The position numbers were made by a program, and so were the translations under genes. Below the pieces are notes generated by a model. It was not told the origin of the DNA. It made no database searches and was given only the letters and a program-made list of their open reading frames with translations. A stretch of 64,000 nt of DNA, taken from NCBI RefSeq assembly GCF_009649075.1, contig NZ_CP045737.1, forward strand, positions 1,798,001-1,862,000, given 5' to 3'. Shown here piece after piece: positions 49,800 through 58,548 of this stretch (position 1 is the stretch's first letter; the number at the start of each line of letters is the position of its first letter). Source of the DNA: Aeromicrobium yanjiei (GTDB lineage Bacteria > Actinomycetota > Actinomycetes > Propionibacteriales > Nocardioidaceae).

Positions 49800-49826
49800 G
49801 CCAGCTGCCCCGCGTGCGCGTCTGAG

Positions 49827-49988
49827 TCACGGACGTCTGTTGGTCGGGTCGAAGCCGACCGGGAACTCCAGCCGGTGGGCAGCCATGGTCGAGGTGTCAG
49901 TCAGCACCTCGACCGTGGTGCCGTCCGCCACCAGGCGCCCGCCGGACAGGATCACCGATCGCTCGCACAGCTCCAGCGCCGACCGTAT
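49827..49988 (-). pseudogene. C-terminal remnant of an energy-coupling-factor (CbiO/EcfA-type) ATPase
   Basis: The last about 53 residues, SALELCERSVILSGGRLVAD to AHRLEFPVGFDPTNRRP, match the C-terminal end of cobalt/ECF transporter ATPases. Walker A, signature and Walker B regions are missing, and the upstream in-frame sequence is not recognisable. No start codon with a ribosome-binding site gives a sensible protein. It is a fragment left by a deletion. Confidence 0.6.
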
Positions 49989-50068
49989 GCAGGCGGGGAC
50001 TCCGGCGACAGGGCCCAACGGTCCCGGGAGCTGGACGACATCCACGACGCGGGGCGACACGGCGAGAG

Positions 50069-50497
50069 TCAGTAGTACCCCTGGACGACGAGGACGGCTT
50101 CCTGCACCAGGCCGGGGCCGACCCGGGGCACCGTGGGCACCTCGCCCGGTCGCTTGATCGAGTCGAGTGCCGCGGCCGGCAGAGCGAACACGACGCGTGC
50201 GAGACCGGCACGGTCGATCGCGCCGGTGCACATCGAGCACGGTTCGCAGCTGGTGTACATCGTGGTCGCGCCTGCCTCGGACGCAGTCAGCTCGCGCGCG
50301 GCCCACCGGGCGAGCTTGAGCTCGGGGTGCGCCGTGATGTCACGCTCAGACGTGACGGTGTTGTGGTCCTGGGCGATCACCGCGCCGTGCCGGTCGACGA
50401 GCAGGCTGCCGAAGGGGGCGTCGCCGGCTGCCCGGCTGTCGGCCGCCAGGGTGATCGCCGCGCGGAGGAATCCCTCATCATCCGGCGTCAGCTTCAT
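50069..50497 (-). CDS. Nucleoside/tRNA deaminase-type cytidine deaminase-fold protein
   Basis: A 142-residue zinc deaminase. The catalytic motifs are H-x-E in TAHPELKLARWA and PC-x2-C in TSCEPCSMCTGAI. The C-terminal part (LDSIKRPGEVPTVP, VVQGYY) fits guanine or general nucleoside deaminases rather than TadA. ATG 50497 with AGGAG 8 nt upstream was chosen over an in-frame upstream ATG that lacks a ribosome-binding site. Intact, though flanked by decayed genes on both sides. Confidence 0.87.
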   Translation of the reverse strand: MKLTPDDEGFLRAAITLAADSRAAGDAPFGSLLVDRHGAVIAQDHNTVTSERDITAHPELKLARWAARELTASEAGATTMYTSCEPCSMCTGAIDRAGLARVVFALPAAALDSIKRPGEVPTVPRVGPGLVQEAVLVVQGYY

Positions 50498-52345
50498 GAA
50501 GAGCTCCTGTCTCATGGGCGCGGGAAAGCGGTGACAGCATAGCTGCGGCGCTCGCTTCACCCTCCCCCCGCGCGGGAAGGGAGTCGTCCAGGTCCAAGTG
50601 GGGCAACAGCCGGTCGAGCCACGCCGGGAGCCACCAGTTGGCGTCGCCGAGCAGCTTCATCGTCGCGGGCACCAGCACGAGGCGCACCAACGTCGCGTCG
50701 AGGAACACCGCGGTCGCGAGCCCGAGGCCGAGCATCTTGAGGACGGGGTCGTCGCCGAAGCCGAAGCCGACGAAGACCGACACCATGATCGCGGCACCAC
50801 ACGAGATGGTCCGAGCCGTGACCCCGATCCCCCGTACCACGGCGTAGCCGTTGTCGCCTGTGCGCAGATACTCCTCGCGCACCCGCGAGAGCAGGAAGAC
50901 CTCGTAGTCCATGGACAGCCCGAAGAGGATCGCGAACATGAACAGCGGGATGAACGAGATGATCGGCACCGTCGACTCCAAGCCGATCAGGCTCGCTGCC
51001 CAGCCCCATTGGAAGACCATCACCAGCACGCCGTACGACGCGGCGACGCTCAGCAGGTTCAGCACCGCTGCCTTGAGCGGCACCACCACGGAGCGGAACA
51101 GCACCATCAACAGCAGGAAGGACATCGCCACGACCGCGACCAGGATGATCGGCAGCCGTTGCTCGACGCGCTGGCTGAGGTCGGACATGGTGGCGGTGTA
51201 GCCGCCGACATGAGCGGTTGCCGGGCTGCCCGCCAGCGCGGACGGCAACACCTCGGTGCGCATCCGGTCGAGCGTGCGCACCGTCTCCGTGTCCTGCGGT
51301 GTAGTCGTCGGCTGGGCGATGATCACGGCGACGTCGGACGTCGCCTCCACGGGGGCGACCACGGCCGAGGCGATGCCCGGGTCGGCAGCCAGAGCCGCGA
51401 TCAGCGGATCGACCACGGACCGGTCCCGGGAGACGTCGACGGCCACGACCATCGGCCCGGTGGCACCGGGGCCGAAGCCGTCGGCGACCAGGTCGTAGGC
51501 TCGCCGCTCGGTGCGCGCCTCGGGGTAGGTGCCCTGGTCCGGCAGGCCCAGCCGCAGGGCGAGGACGGGCGCGGCGAGGGCGAGGAGCAGCGTCGTGCCG
51601 GCGACGGCGTACGCCGCGGCGTGCCGCGTGACGTGTGCACCCCAGCGGGACCAGCGCAGCGCCGCGGCGCCGGGCCAGGAGACCGCGTGCCTGGAGTCGC
51701 TCTCCGGCCAGCCCGAGCAGCGCCGGCAGCAGGGTGATCGCCGCGAGCACCATCACGAGCACCACCGCGGCGACGGCCGCACCACCCGCCGTGACGAACG
51801 GGAGCCCCGCGAAGCCCAGCCCGAGGATCGCCACCACCACGGTGGTCCCGGCGAAGACGACGGCCTGCCCGGCAGTCGCCAGGGAGCGCCCCACCGCCTC
51901 CGCGACCGGGACGCCCGCAGCGAGGTGCTCCCGGTGGCGCGAGAGGAGGAACAGCGCGTAGTCGATGCCGACGCCCAGCCCGACCATGGCTGCCATGACC
52001 GGCGCCCAGACGGGGACGTCGATGAGCAGCCCGAGCAGCGGGATCAGGCTGGCGCCCACCAGCAGGCCGAACAGCGCCACCGCCAGTGGCAGCCCGGCGG
52101 CCAGCAAGGCCCGAAGGCCACCACCAGGATCACCGCCGCGACCACCAGGCCGATCGCCTCGCCCACGTTGGCGGGCGGCTGCTCGAAGCTGAAGTAGAGG
52201 TCACCGCCTGCCTCGAGCCGCAGTGACGACGAGGACCGCGCCTCGGCCAGGACGTCCTTGAGCGCGGTCAGGTCGGAGGCGGCGAGCTCCCCGATCTCGG
52301 GGTACTGCACGCGCAGCAGGGCCACCCGGCCGTCCGGCGAGACCT
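50478..52345 (-). pseudogene. MMPL-family exporter, N-terminally truncated and frameshifted
   Basis: Three segments in different frames together make an RND/MMPL exporter: PDGRVALLRVQYPEIGELAA to VVAAVILVVAFG (52345-52110), then LLAAGLPLAVALFGLLVGAS to LPALLGLAGERL (52107-51690), then HAAAYAVAGTTLLLALAAPV to the stop at 50478. One break, near 52108, is best explained by loss of one base in a FGSLLAAGLP-like site; the second is near 51695. The N-terminal helix and much of the first periplasmic loop are gone, where the sequence runs into a LuxR remnant. Confidence 0.85.
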
Positions 52346-52537
52346 CTCACCGACCGCGAGGAGGAGGTGCTGGCGCTGGTCGCCCGCGGCCGCACGAACG
52401 CCGAGATCGCCGCCGATCTCTTCATCGGCCTGACGACCGCCAAGACCCACGTCGCCAGCCTGCTGGCCAAGATCGGCGCCCGCAACAGGGTCGAGATCGC
52501 GATGTGGGCCTACGACACCGGCCGGGTGGGCGACTGA
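52346..52537 (+). pseudogene. LuxR-type response regulator remnant (DNA-binding domain only)
   Basis: Codons 52346-52537 encode LTDREEEVLALVARGRTNAEI to NRVEIAMWAYDTGRVGD, a complete NarL/LuxR helix-turn-helix. The receiver domain and any start codon are missing; directly upstream lies the truncated MMPL gene on the other strand. A single deletion that removed the common divergent promoter and both N-termini explains the junction. Confidence 0.8.
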
Positions 52538-52544
52538 CGCCGGC

Positions 52545-53492
52545 CTAGACGCTCAGGGTGCGGACGGTTCTCGTGATGTTCGTGCCCTTCTTCTCGAGGA
52601 AGACGATGTCACCGAAGTCCAGGTCCAACCACGCGTCGTTGTCGGTCAGCGGCTCGGAGGCGAGGATGACCGACGTCGCCTCTTCCTCCGTGCAGTCCTC
52701 GAAGTCATAGGTCGTCTCGTCGTCCTCGAAGTTGCGACCCATCAGCAGATACATCGGCTCCAGGAGCATGGAGAGAGCGAAGTCGTCCGTGCCCGGGCCG
52801 GACGTCCGCAGCTCTCTCCAGTCGCCCGCCGGATCGGTCTCGCCCTGGTGTCCTGTGCCGACGTTGACTCCGATGATGCGGTTCGGGGCGACCAGGGCCA
52901 TCTTCAGCTTGGTCAGGCTGGGGAGCTCGAGGGCGTCCATGGCCTTGACGATGAGCGTCAGCATCTCCTCGAATCCGCGCTGCACGCCGTCGTCGCTGTC
53001 GTCCTCGAGCAGGGAGAGGAGAAGCACGTAGAGGAACTCCGTGTCGGTGGTGCCGCGCATCTGCTTCAGGAACTCGTCCTTGCAGTGCGGCAGCAGCTCC
53101 CGCTGCAACAGCTTCCAGTTGGGCAGGTCGCCGTTCTGGGCGATCATCCACGGGGTGCCCTGGTACGAGAACGGGTGGCAGTTCTCGTCGGCCAGGACGG
53201 CTGCCGAGTTGTAGTCGGCAGCTCGAACATGGGCAAGCAGCGTGCTGGCCTGCAGGCTCGGCACAATGCCCGCCACGTTGTCGTCATAGAACGCAGCCAT
53301 CGGCCGGTGGTACAGCAGGGGCTCGTCCGTCTTCAGCAGATGCTCGCTCCAGATGCCGAATCCCCAGCCTGCGAGCTGGAGCTGCGGGTGGCGCTCCGGG
53401 TCGAGAGTCTGGTTGATGAGGCTGTTCTCGGGCTTGAGGAGCAGGTTCTCCACCGGCATCTCTGGCCCGATGTAGGCGAGCACTCGGCACAT
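52545..53492 (-). CDS. Class II glutamine amidotransferase domain protein
   Basis: A 315-residue protein. Cys2 (MCRVLAYIG) becomes the N-terminal nucleophile after Met removal; LLAHVRAADYNSAAVLADENCHPF and WMIAQNGDLPNW supply the substrate loop and the oxyanion Asn-Gly-Asp. The synthase domain is absent, so it is a stand-alone hydrolase, similar in plan to EgtC-like gamma-glutamyl amidases. The acidic C-terminal part (FEDDETTYDFEDCTEEEAT) is unusual. The ATG follows GAGGGAA. Confidence 0.88.
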   Translation of the reverse strand: MCRVLAYIGPEMPVENLLLKPENSLINQTLDPERHPQLQLAGWGFGIWSEHLLKTDEPLLYHRPMAAFYDDNVAGIVPSLQASTLLAHVRAADYNSAAVLADENCHPFSYQGTPWMIAQNGDLPNWKLLQRELLPHCKDEFLKQMRGTTDTEFLYVLLLSLLEDDSDDGVQRGFEEMLTLIVKAMDALELPSLTKLKMALVAPNRIIGVNVGTGHQGETDPAGDWRELRTSGPGTDDFALSMLLEPMYLLMGRNFEDDETTYDFEDCTEEEATSVILASEPLTDNDAWLDLDFGDIVFLEKKGTNITRTVRTLSV

Positions 53493-53653
53493 GTGTGTGT
53501 TCCCTCACTGACGGGTCGGCGACATGGGGGCGCGTTCGTCGACGCAGGTGCTGCGCCCACCAGGTACACAGGTGCAGCGTGCACTGCATCGACAAGACGC
53601 GCGCCTCCGCAGCCTAGAGGTCCACACTCGCTGGGGATCCCACGGGCAGACGA

Positions 53654-53680
53654 CGCGGCCCCGGCTGAGCCGGGGCCGCG
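53654..53680. terminator. Terminator after the FAS1 gene
   Basis: A perfect 12-bp stem, CGCGGCCCCGGC with its complement, around a TGA loop, 12 nt after the stop of the FAS1 gene on the minus strand. Confidence 0.85.
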
Positions 53681-53692
53681 TACTGGCTGCGG

Positions 53693-54328
53693 TCAGAGAT
53701 CCTGCGGTCGCAGGACTCGGTTGATGCCGTGGGCGATCTGCCGGTTGCCCTTGTTGAGGTTGCTGGAGGACTTGATGACCAGCGGGTCGCGGTCGTTGGG
53801 GTCGTCGTCGCGCAGCCGCACCGCTCCCTTTCGCACGCTGACTCGGATGTCGGCACCACTCAACGCGGTGTCCAACGCGGCGCCGTTGGCCTTCTGCGCC
53901 TGCCGGTAGGTGATCGTGGCGCCGGGCACCACGTGGTAGAGCAGGACGGCCTCGAGAGTGTCGACGTCGGCCACCTTGGTCAGAGCCTTGAACACGGACC
54001 GTTCCTTGCTCAGCTGCCGACCGGTCAGATCGCGGACGAGGCGTCGGAAGGCGATGTCCTTGGGCAGGAATGCGGTGAGCTTGACCTTGCCGTCGGCGAG
54101 GACGGCGACATCACTGTCCGGTTTGGCGGCCAGCACAGTCCTCACGGCCTTGTCGAGGATGTCGTAGTCGGACCAGTTGCGGTCGTAGCCGCCTCCGTCT
54201 GCGGCCAGCACGGCCGCCAGACTCTTCGTGCCCGGCTTCTTCGCCTCGGCGCCGGCGGGGCCGACTTGACCGATCAGCGTCAGCGTCAGCCCTGCGGCTA
54301 CGGCCGTGGTGAGTGTGCGGATCCTCAT
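53693..54328 (-). CDS. Secreted FAS1 (fasciclin) domain protein
   Basis: A 211-residue exported protein. Signal peptide to about residue 27 (VGPAGAEA), then one FAS1 domain: VKLTAFLPKDIAFRRLVRDL (H1-type), LLYHVVPGATITYRQAQ and QIAHGINRVLRP (H2-type). Mycobacterial MPT70/MPT83 are FAS1 proteins controlled by SigK; a SigK/RskA pair is in this window at 21390-22687, so this may be a regulon member. The leader contains CCGAAA about 20 nt before the ATG; the matching -35 is not convincing. Confidence 0.88.
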   Translation of the reverse strand: MRIRTLTTAVAAGLTLTLIGQVGPAGAEAKKPGTKSLAAVLAADGGGYDRNWSDYDILDKAVRTVLAAKPDSDVAVLADGKVKLTAFLPKDIAFRRLVRDLTGRQLSKERSVFKALTKVADVDTLEAVLLYHVVPGATITYRQAQKANGAALDTALSGADIRVSVRKGAVRLRDDDPNDRDPLVIKSSSNLNKGNRQIAHGINRVLRPQDL

Positions 54329-54591
54329 CGTGTTTCCTTTCGGGTGGGTGTTTCATCGGTGGCATGCGGGTGGACGTCCTCCCACGCGCCCTCGTCCTGC
54401 CTGGCGAGGCGGATGCCGAGGGAACGCGCGATGTGCATGCCTGCTATTCGTCGGCAGCACGCCGAGCGGTTGCACGTTCCGGCACAGTTTCTTCGTCACC
54501 CCGATGCCTCGCGTGCGCACCCAGCGCTGCGGGGACCCCTGCGATTCGACCCCGCCGACCTGTGGTGCCCGGCGTCGGGGCGATCAGTCTG

Positions 54592-54597
54592 TAGTCT
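54592..54597 (+). promoter_or_regulatory. -10 element TAGTCT of the acyl-CoA gene cluster
   Basis: TAGTCT is 6 nt before the GTG at 54604, a leaderless-type arrangement. The 275-nt region to the FAS1 gene shows no other clear element. Confidence 0.5.
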
Positions 54598-54603
54598 GAG
54601 GCC

Positions 54604-55656
54604 GTGACGGCGCCGTTGATGACGCTCAGTGATCTGGCTGACGGAGCAGGCCGCCTCCAGCTCGACACCGACGGCGCTCCGGTCGACCTGTTCCGGCTCG
54701 TCGACCTCGATGCCACGCCGCAGCACGATGCCGCTGAGGCGGCGGCGCTGGAGGCCATGTCCGGTCCGACCCCGATCCTTGTCGGGGTGACCTCCCGATC
54801 CCCGTCGTCCGTGCCGACTCGACTGCTCGAGGCCATGACCTGCACGGTGACCTCATCCGGCGACGCCGGCTGCGCTCCCCAGAGGCCGGTCGTCGAGGTC
54901 GACGACGTCGACGACGCCCTCGCAGACCTCGAGTCCGCCATCAGCGCCTCGCCGATCGCCGCGCTGACGCTCGGCGGCCTGCTCCAGCTCACGAGCCGCC
55001 TCCCCGTGTCCGACGGCCTCGTTGCCGAGTCGCTGGCCTACTCGACCCTCCTCGCCGGGCGAGAGTTCGCGGCGTGGCGCAGCGGGACGGCACGCCGACC
55101 CGTCCCGGACGTCGCTGACCCGGTCCTCGTGTCCCGCACCGACGACATCCTCCACGTGACGCTCAACCAGCCCGAGCGGCGCAATGCCTTCGGCCGGGCG
55201 ACTCGCGACGGCCTCATCGAGGCGTTCACCCTGGCCGAGCTGGATCACACCATCCGCCGGATCGAGCTGTCGGGCCGCGGCCCGTCGTTCTGCAGCGGAG
55301 GCGATCTCGACGAGTTCGGCACCGCCGACGACGTCTCGTCGGCCCACCTTCTCCGCGTCGGGCAGAGCGCCGGCCGCGCGATCCACCGCAGCGCGTCCCG
55401 GGTCAGGGTCGTGGTCCACGGGGCATGCATCGGCGCTGGTGTCGAGGTGCCGGCCTTCGCAGGTCGTGTCGAGGCCAGGAAGGACGCCTACTTCCAGCTG
55501 CCCGAGCTGCGCATGGGTCTCGTGCCGGGCGCCGGCGGCACCGTCAGCATCACTCGGCGGATCGGCCGTTGGCGGACCGCGTTCCTCGCTCTGAGCGGGC
55601 GGCCCGTGGCGACCGACGTCGCGCTGCGGTGGGGCCTGGTCGACGGCCATGCCTGA
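54604..55656 (+). CDS. Enoyl-CoA hydratase/isomerase with N-terminal extension
   Basis: A 350-residue protein. The crotonase domain occupies about residues 180-350: LHVTLNQPERRNAF, GPSFCSGGDLDEFG (oxyanion loop), GACIGAGVEVPAF with one catalytic-type Glu and QLPELRMGLVPGAGG with the second. About 170 N-terminal residues have no recognised domain except a hydrophobic and Asp-rich region (VVEVDDVDDALADLES). The substrate is an unidentified enoyl-CoA. The start is leaderless; the stop overlaps the next gene by 8 nt. Confidence 0.82.
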   Translation: MTAPLMTLSDLADGAGRLQLDTDGAPVDLFRLVDLDATPQHDAAEAAALEAMSGPTPILVGVTSRSPSSVPTRLLEAMTCTVTSSGDAGCAPQRPVVEVDDVDDALADLESAISASPIAALTLGGLLQLTSRLPVSDGLVAESLAYSTLLAGREFAAWRSGTARRPVPDVADPVLVSRTDDILHVTLNQPERRNAFGRATRDGLIEAFTLAELDHTIRRIELSGRGPSFCSGGDLDEFGTADDVSSAHLLRVGQSAGRAIHRSASRVRVVVHGACIGAGVEVPAFAGRVEARKDAYFQLPELRMGLVPGAGGTVSITRRIGRWRTAFLALSGRPVATDVALRWGLVDGHA

Positions 55657-57094
55657 TCGTGCCGGCCGCATGCTGACCGGGACCGATGTCATCGTGGCCG
55701 GCGACGGATCGACGGCTCAGTACGCGCGTGATCTCCTGGCCTGCCTCGGCGCCGGCGACGACGCGTCGGACGACGCCCTGCGCCTCGACCTGACGACGGC
55801 GCCCAGTCCGCTCGCAGACTGGGCCTCCTCCGGCGCGATGGCACTGACCGGGCGTCTCGACGGTCCGCCGCTGGCGCCGGCCGGCAACCCGGCCGGCGCG
55901 GTCCGGGCCGCCTTGGCCGTCTTCTCGCTGCTGGCCCCGCAACAGCCGGGACGGACGCCCCGCCTGCCCGGTGTCGAGCTGCTCGGTGAACGCGCGGCGG
56001 TGATGGGCCTTCGGCGCAACGCGCCGTGGTCGTGCGGTGGCGCGTTCCGAACGCTCGCCGCGTCCGACGGCAGCCTGGGCCTCTCGCTGCCACGCGCTGA
56101 CGACCTGTCCATGGTCCCCGCGCTTCTCGAGCACGGAGATGATCCGGCGGATCCGTGGGCGGCCCTGGAGAGCTGGACTGCGGACCGCACAGCAGCCGAG
56201 GCTGCGGCGCGCGCCCAGCTGCTGGGTCTGGCAGGCGCTGCGGTCCCCCGGTGGCAGGCGCCCGCCGACGAACAGCTCCAGCATCGCCGTGACGTCCTCG
56301 CCGTCCCGGGCGGCACCTCGATCCTCTCTCGGCCCGGCGGTCCACGTCGCCGCCTGCGCCCTTCCCCGCTCGTGGTCGACCTGACGTCCCTGTGGGCCGG
56401 GCCGCTCTGTGCGCACCTGCTGGGTCTCGCCGGGGCCGAGGTGGTCAAGGTCGAGAGCACCCGGCGCCCCGACGGCGCCCGCACCGGTCCACCGGCCTTC
56501 TTCGACCTGCTGCATCAAGGGCATGCAGCGGTGGCCCTCGACTTCACGACCGCCGACGGCCGCGATCAGCTTCGCCGGCTGATCGAGTCAGCGGACGTCG
56601 TCCTGGAAGCGTCCAGGCCGCGCGCCCTGGAGCAGCTCGGGATCGACGCCGGTGCCAGCGTCGACCGGGGCACCATCTGGACCTCGATCACGGCGTACGG
56701 GCGCACCGGCCCGTGGGCCAATCGCATCGGCTTCGGCGACGACGTGGCGGCCGCGGCCGGACTCGTCCTGGCCGACGGCGATGACCTCCTGCCGTGCGGC
56801 GACGCGATCGCCGATCCGCTGACGGGAATCATCGCGGCGGTCGCCACCCAGGCCGCCCTGCGCGGTGATCGTGCCCACCTGATCGACGTGTCGATGCGTG
56901 ACGTGGCCGCCTCGGTGGCCGGGGACCCGCACGACGTGACCGCCGCGATCCGCGCCGGCGAGACCGGCTGGGTCGTGCAGACCGTGGACGGGTTGATCCC
57001 GGTGGCCGAGCCGTCTGTCCGACGCCCCGACTGCCCCGCCGCGGCGTTCGGTCATGACACCGCCGAGGTGCTCGCACGTCTGGGCGTGGCATGA
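55649..57094 (+). CDS. CaiB/BaiF family (class III) CoA-transferase
   Basis: A 481-residue protein. The nucleotide-fold start of class III CoA-transferases, normally at the N-terminus, is at about residue 240 (LVVDLTSLWAGPLCAHLLGL, AGAEVVKVES); the catalytic Asp is likely in IADPLTGIIAA. The first 230 residues resemble the C-terminal half of a family member (MALTGRLDGPPLAPAGN, GGAFRTLAASDGSLGLSLPR). It overlaps the hydratase gene by 8 nt and the amidohydrolase gene by 4 nt. It probably activates a carboxylate by exchange with an acyl-CoA. Confidence 0.82.
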   Translation: MPDRAGRMLTGTDVIVAGDGSTAQYARDLLACLGAGDDASDDALRLDLTTAPSPLADWASSGAMALTGRLDGPPLAPAGNPAGAVRAALAVFSLLAPQQPGRTPRLPGVELLGERAAVMGLRRNAPWSCGGAFRTLAASDGSLGLSLPRADDLSMVPALLEHGDDPADPWAALESWTADRTAAEAAARAQLLGLAGAAVPRWQAPADEQLQHRRDVLAVPGGTSILSRPGGPRRRLRPSPLVVDLTSLWAGPLCAHLLGLAGAEVVKVESTRRPDGARTGPPAFFDLLHQGHAAVALDFTTADGRDQLRRLIESADVVLEASRPRALEQLGIDAGASVDRGTIWTSITAYGRTGPWANRIGFGDDVAAAAGLVLADGDDLLPCGDAIADPLTGIIAAVATQAALRGDRAHLIDVSMRDVAASVAGDPHDVTAAIRAGETGWVVQTVDGLIPVAEPSVRRPDCPAAAFGHDTAEVLARLGVA

Positions 57095-58491
57095 GCCTGT
57101 TCGTCCGTGAGGCCGAGGTGGCCGGCCGGATCGTGGACGTACGGATCACGGGAGGCGTCGTCACAGCCCTCGCCGGGAAGCTCCGCCCGACGGTGGGAGA
57201 TCTCGTCGTGGAGGCCGACGGAGGTGCCCTGATCCCTGGCCTCCACGACCATCACCTCCATCTGCTGGCGATGGCCGCTGCCATGCAGTCGGTCTCCTGC
57301 GGGCCGCCCGCAGTGACCGACGGCGCGCAGCTGCGTGAATCGCTCGAGCGCGCCGCCGAAGGGCTCGCACCGGGCGAGTGGCTCCGCGGCGTCGGCTACC
57401 ACGAGAGCGTCAACGGCCCGCTGGACCGGCACACGCTCGATGGGCTGGTGGCGGGGGTGCCCATCCGGGTCCAGCACCGCAGCGGTGCGCTGTGGGTGCT
57501 CAACTCGGCGGCGCTCCGACTGGTCGGACCGCACCTCGACCGGAGCGCTGACGTCGAGCGCGATGAGCAGGGGCGGCCGACCGGACGGCTGTGGCGCTAC
57601 GACGCGCGTCTGCGCGACATCCTCGGCGCCCAGTCACCCGATCTGCGCAAGGTGGGCGAGCGACTGACCTCGCTCGGCATCACGGGTGTCACCGACGCGA
57701 CCCCGGATCTGGACGCCGCCGGTCGGCAGATCGTCGTCGACGCCGTCGACAGCGGAAGGCTGCCGGTGCGGGTGCACCTGCTCGGCACTCCCGCCCCCGA
57801 CGCGCACACCCCGGGCGTGACCTACGGGCCGCGCAAGCTGCTGCTGCGCGACCACGACCTGCCCGCACTCGACGATCTCGCGGCGACCATCTCCGGCGTT
57901 CACTCCACGGGCACTCCGGTCGCCGTGCACTGCGTGACCCGCGAGTCGCTGCTGCTCACGCTCGTGGCCATCGAACAGGTCGGGCCGCTGCCGGGCGACC
58001 GGATCGAGCACGCCGCCGTCGTGCCGCCGGAAGTGACCGAGTGGATCGCGCGTCTGGGTCTCCGGGTCGTGACCCAGCCTGGTTTCATCGCCGAGCGTGG
58101 CGACCAGTACCTCTCCGACGTGGATCCCGCGGACCACCCGCTGCTCTACCCGTACGGATCGCTGCTCGGCGCGGGGATCGATGTCGCGCCCTCCAGCGAC
58201 GCCCCGTACGGACCGCTCGATCCTTGGGAGACCATGCGGTCCGCCGCGTCCCGGAGCACGGCAGCCGGCAGGATCATCACCCCGGCCGAGCGGGTCTCCC
58301 CCGCCACGGTCCTCGACGGATACCTCTCCGACCCCGAGACGCCGGGCGGAGCGCCCCGGCAGGTCGTCGTCGGCGCGCCTGCGGACCTGTGCCTGCTCGA
58401 TGACCGTCTCGAACAGGTCCTCGCCGATCCACGAGCCGGTCGGATCCGGTTGGTCATCCGCGCCGGTGTCGTCATCGATCCACGTCATTGA
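57091..58491 (+). CDS. Amidohydrolase family protein
   Basis: A 466-residue metal-dependent hydrolase of the YtcJ-like amidohydrolase group: metal motif HxH in IPGLHDHHLHLLAMA, VHCVTRESLLLTLVAIEQ (third His), RIEHAAVVPPE and SSDAPYGPLDPWETMRSA (Asp). A beta-sandwich formed by both ends is usual (VVEADGGALIPG and APADLCLLDDRL). The substrate is unknown; in this cluster it may open an amide or lactam before CoA activation. It overlaps the CoA-transferase gene by 4 nt. Confidence 0.85.
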   Translation: MSLFVREAEVAGRIVDVRITGGVVTALAGKLRPTVGDLVVEADGGALIPGLHDHHLHLLAMAAAMQSVSCGPPAVTDGAQLRESLERAAEGLAPGEWLRGVGYHESVNGPLDRHTLDGLVAGVPIRVQHRSGALWVLNSAALRLVGPHLDRSADVERDEQGRPTGRLWRYDARLRDILGAQSPDLRKVGERLTSLGITGVTDATPDLDAAGRQIVVDAVDSGRLPVRVHLLGTPAPDAHTPGVTYGPRKLLLRDHDLPALDDLAATISGVHSTGTPVAVHCVTRESLLLTLVAIEQVGPLPGDRIEHAAVVPPEVTEWIARLGLRVVTQPGFIAERGDQYLSDVDPADHPLLYPYGSLLGAGIDVAPSSDAPYGPLDPWETMRSAASRSTAAGRIITPAERVSPATVLDGYLSDPETPGGAPRQVVVGAPADLCLLDDRLEQVLADPRAGRIRLVIRAGVVIDPRH

Positions 58492-58493
58492 GT

Positions 58494-58507
58494 TAATTAG
58501 GTATACT
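58494..58507 (+). promoter_or_regulatory. AT-rich promoter region with TATACT
   Basis: TAATTAGGTATACT is a strikingly AT-rich patch directly after the amidohydrolase stop. TATACT (58502-58507) is a near-consensus -10, 41 nt before the dehydrogenase ATG; no clear -35 is seen, so an activator may be needed. Confidence 0.5.
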
Positions 58508-58548
58508 CTTGCGTGGTCAGTCACAGCACAGCAGGCGGAGGGACGTCA

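Noticed and set aside
54329..54603. Small coding gene in the 275-nt gap before the crotonase gene
   Set aside because: Short open frames here lack a ribosome-binding site and give Arg/Ser/Pro-rich shadows; only a -10 element is supportable.
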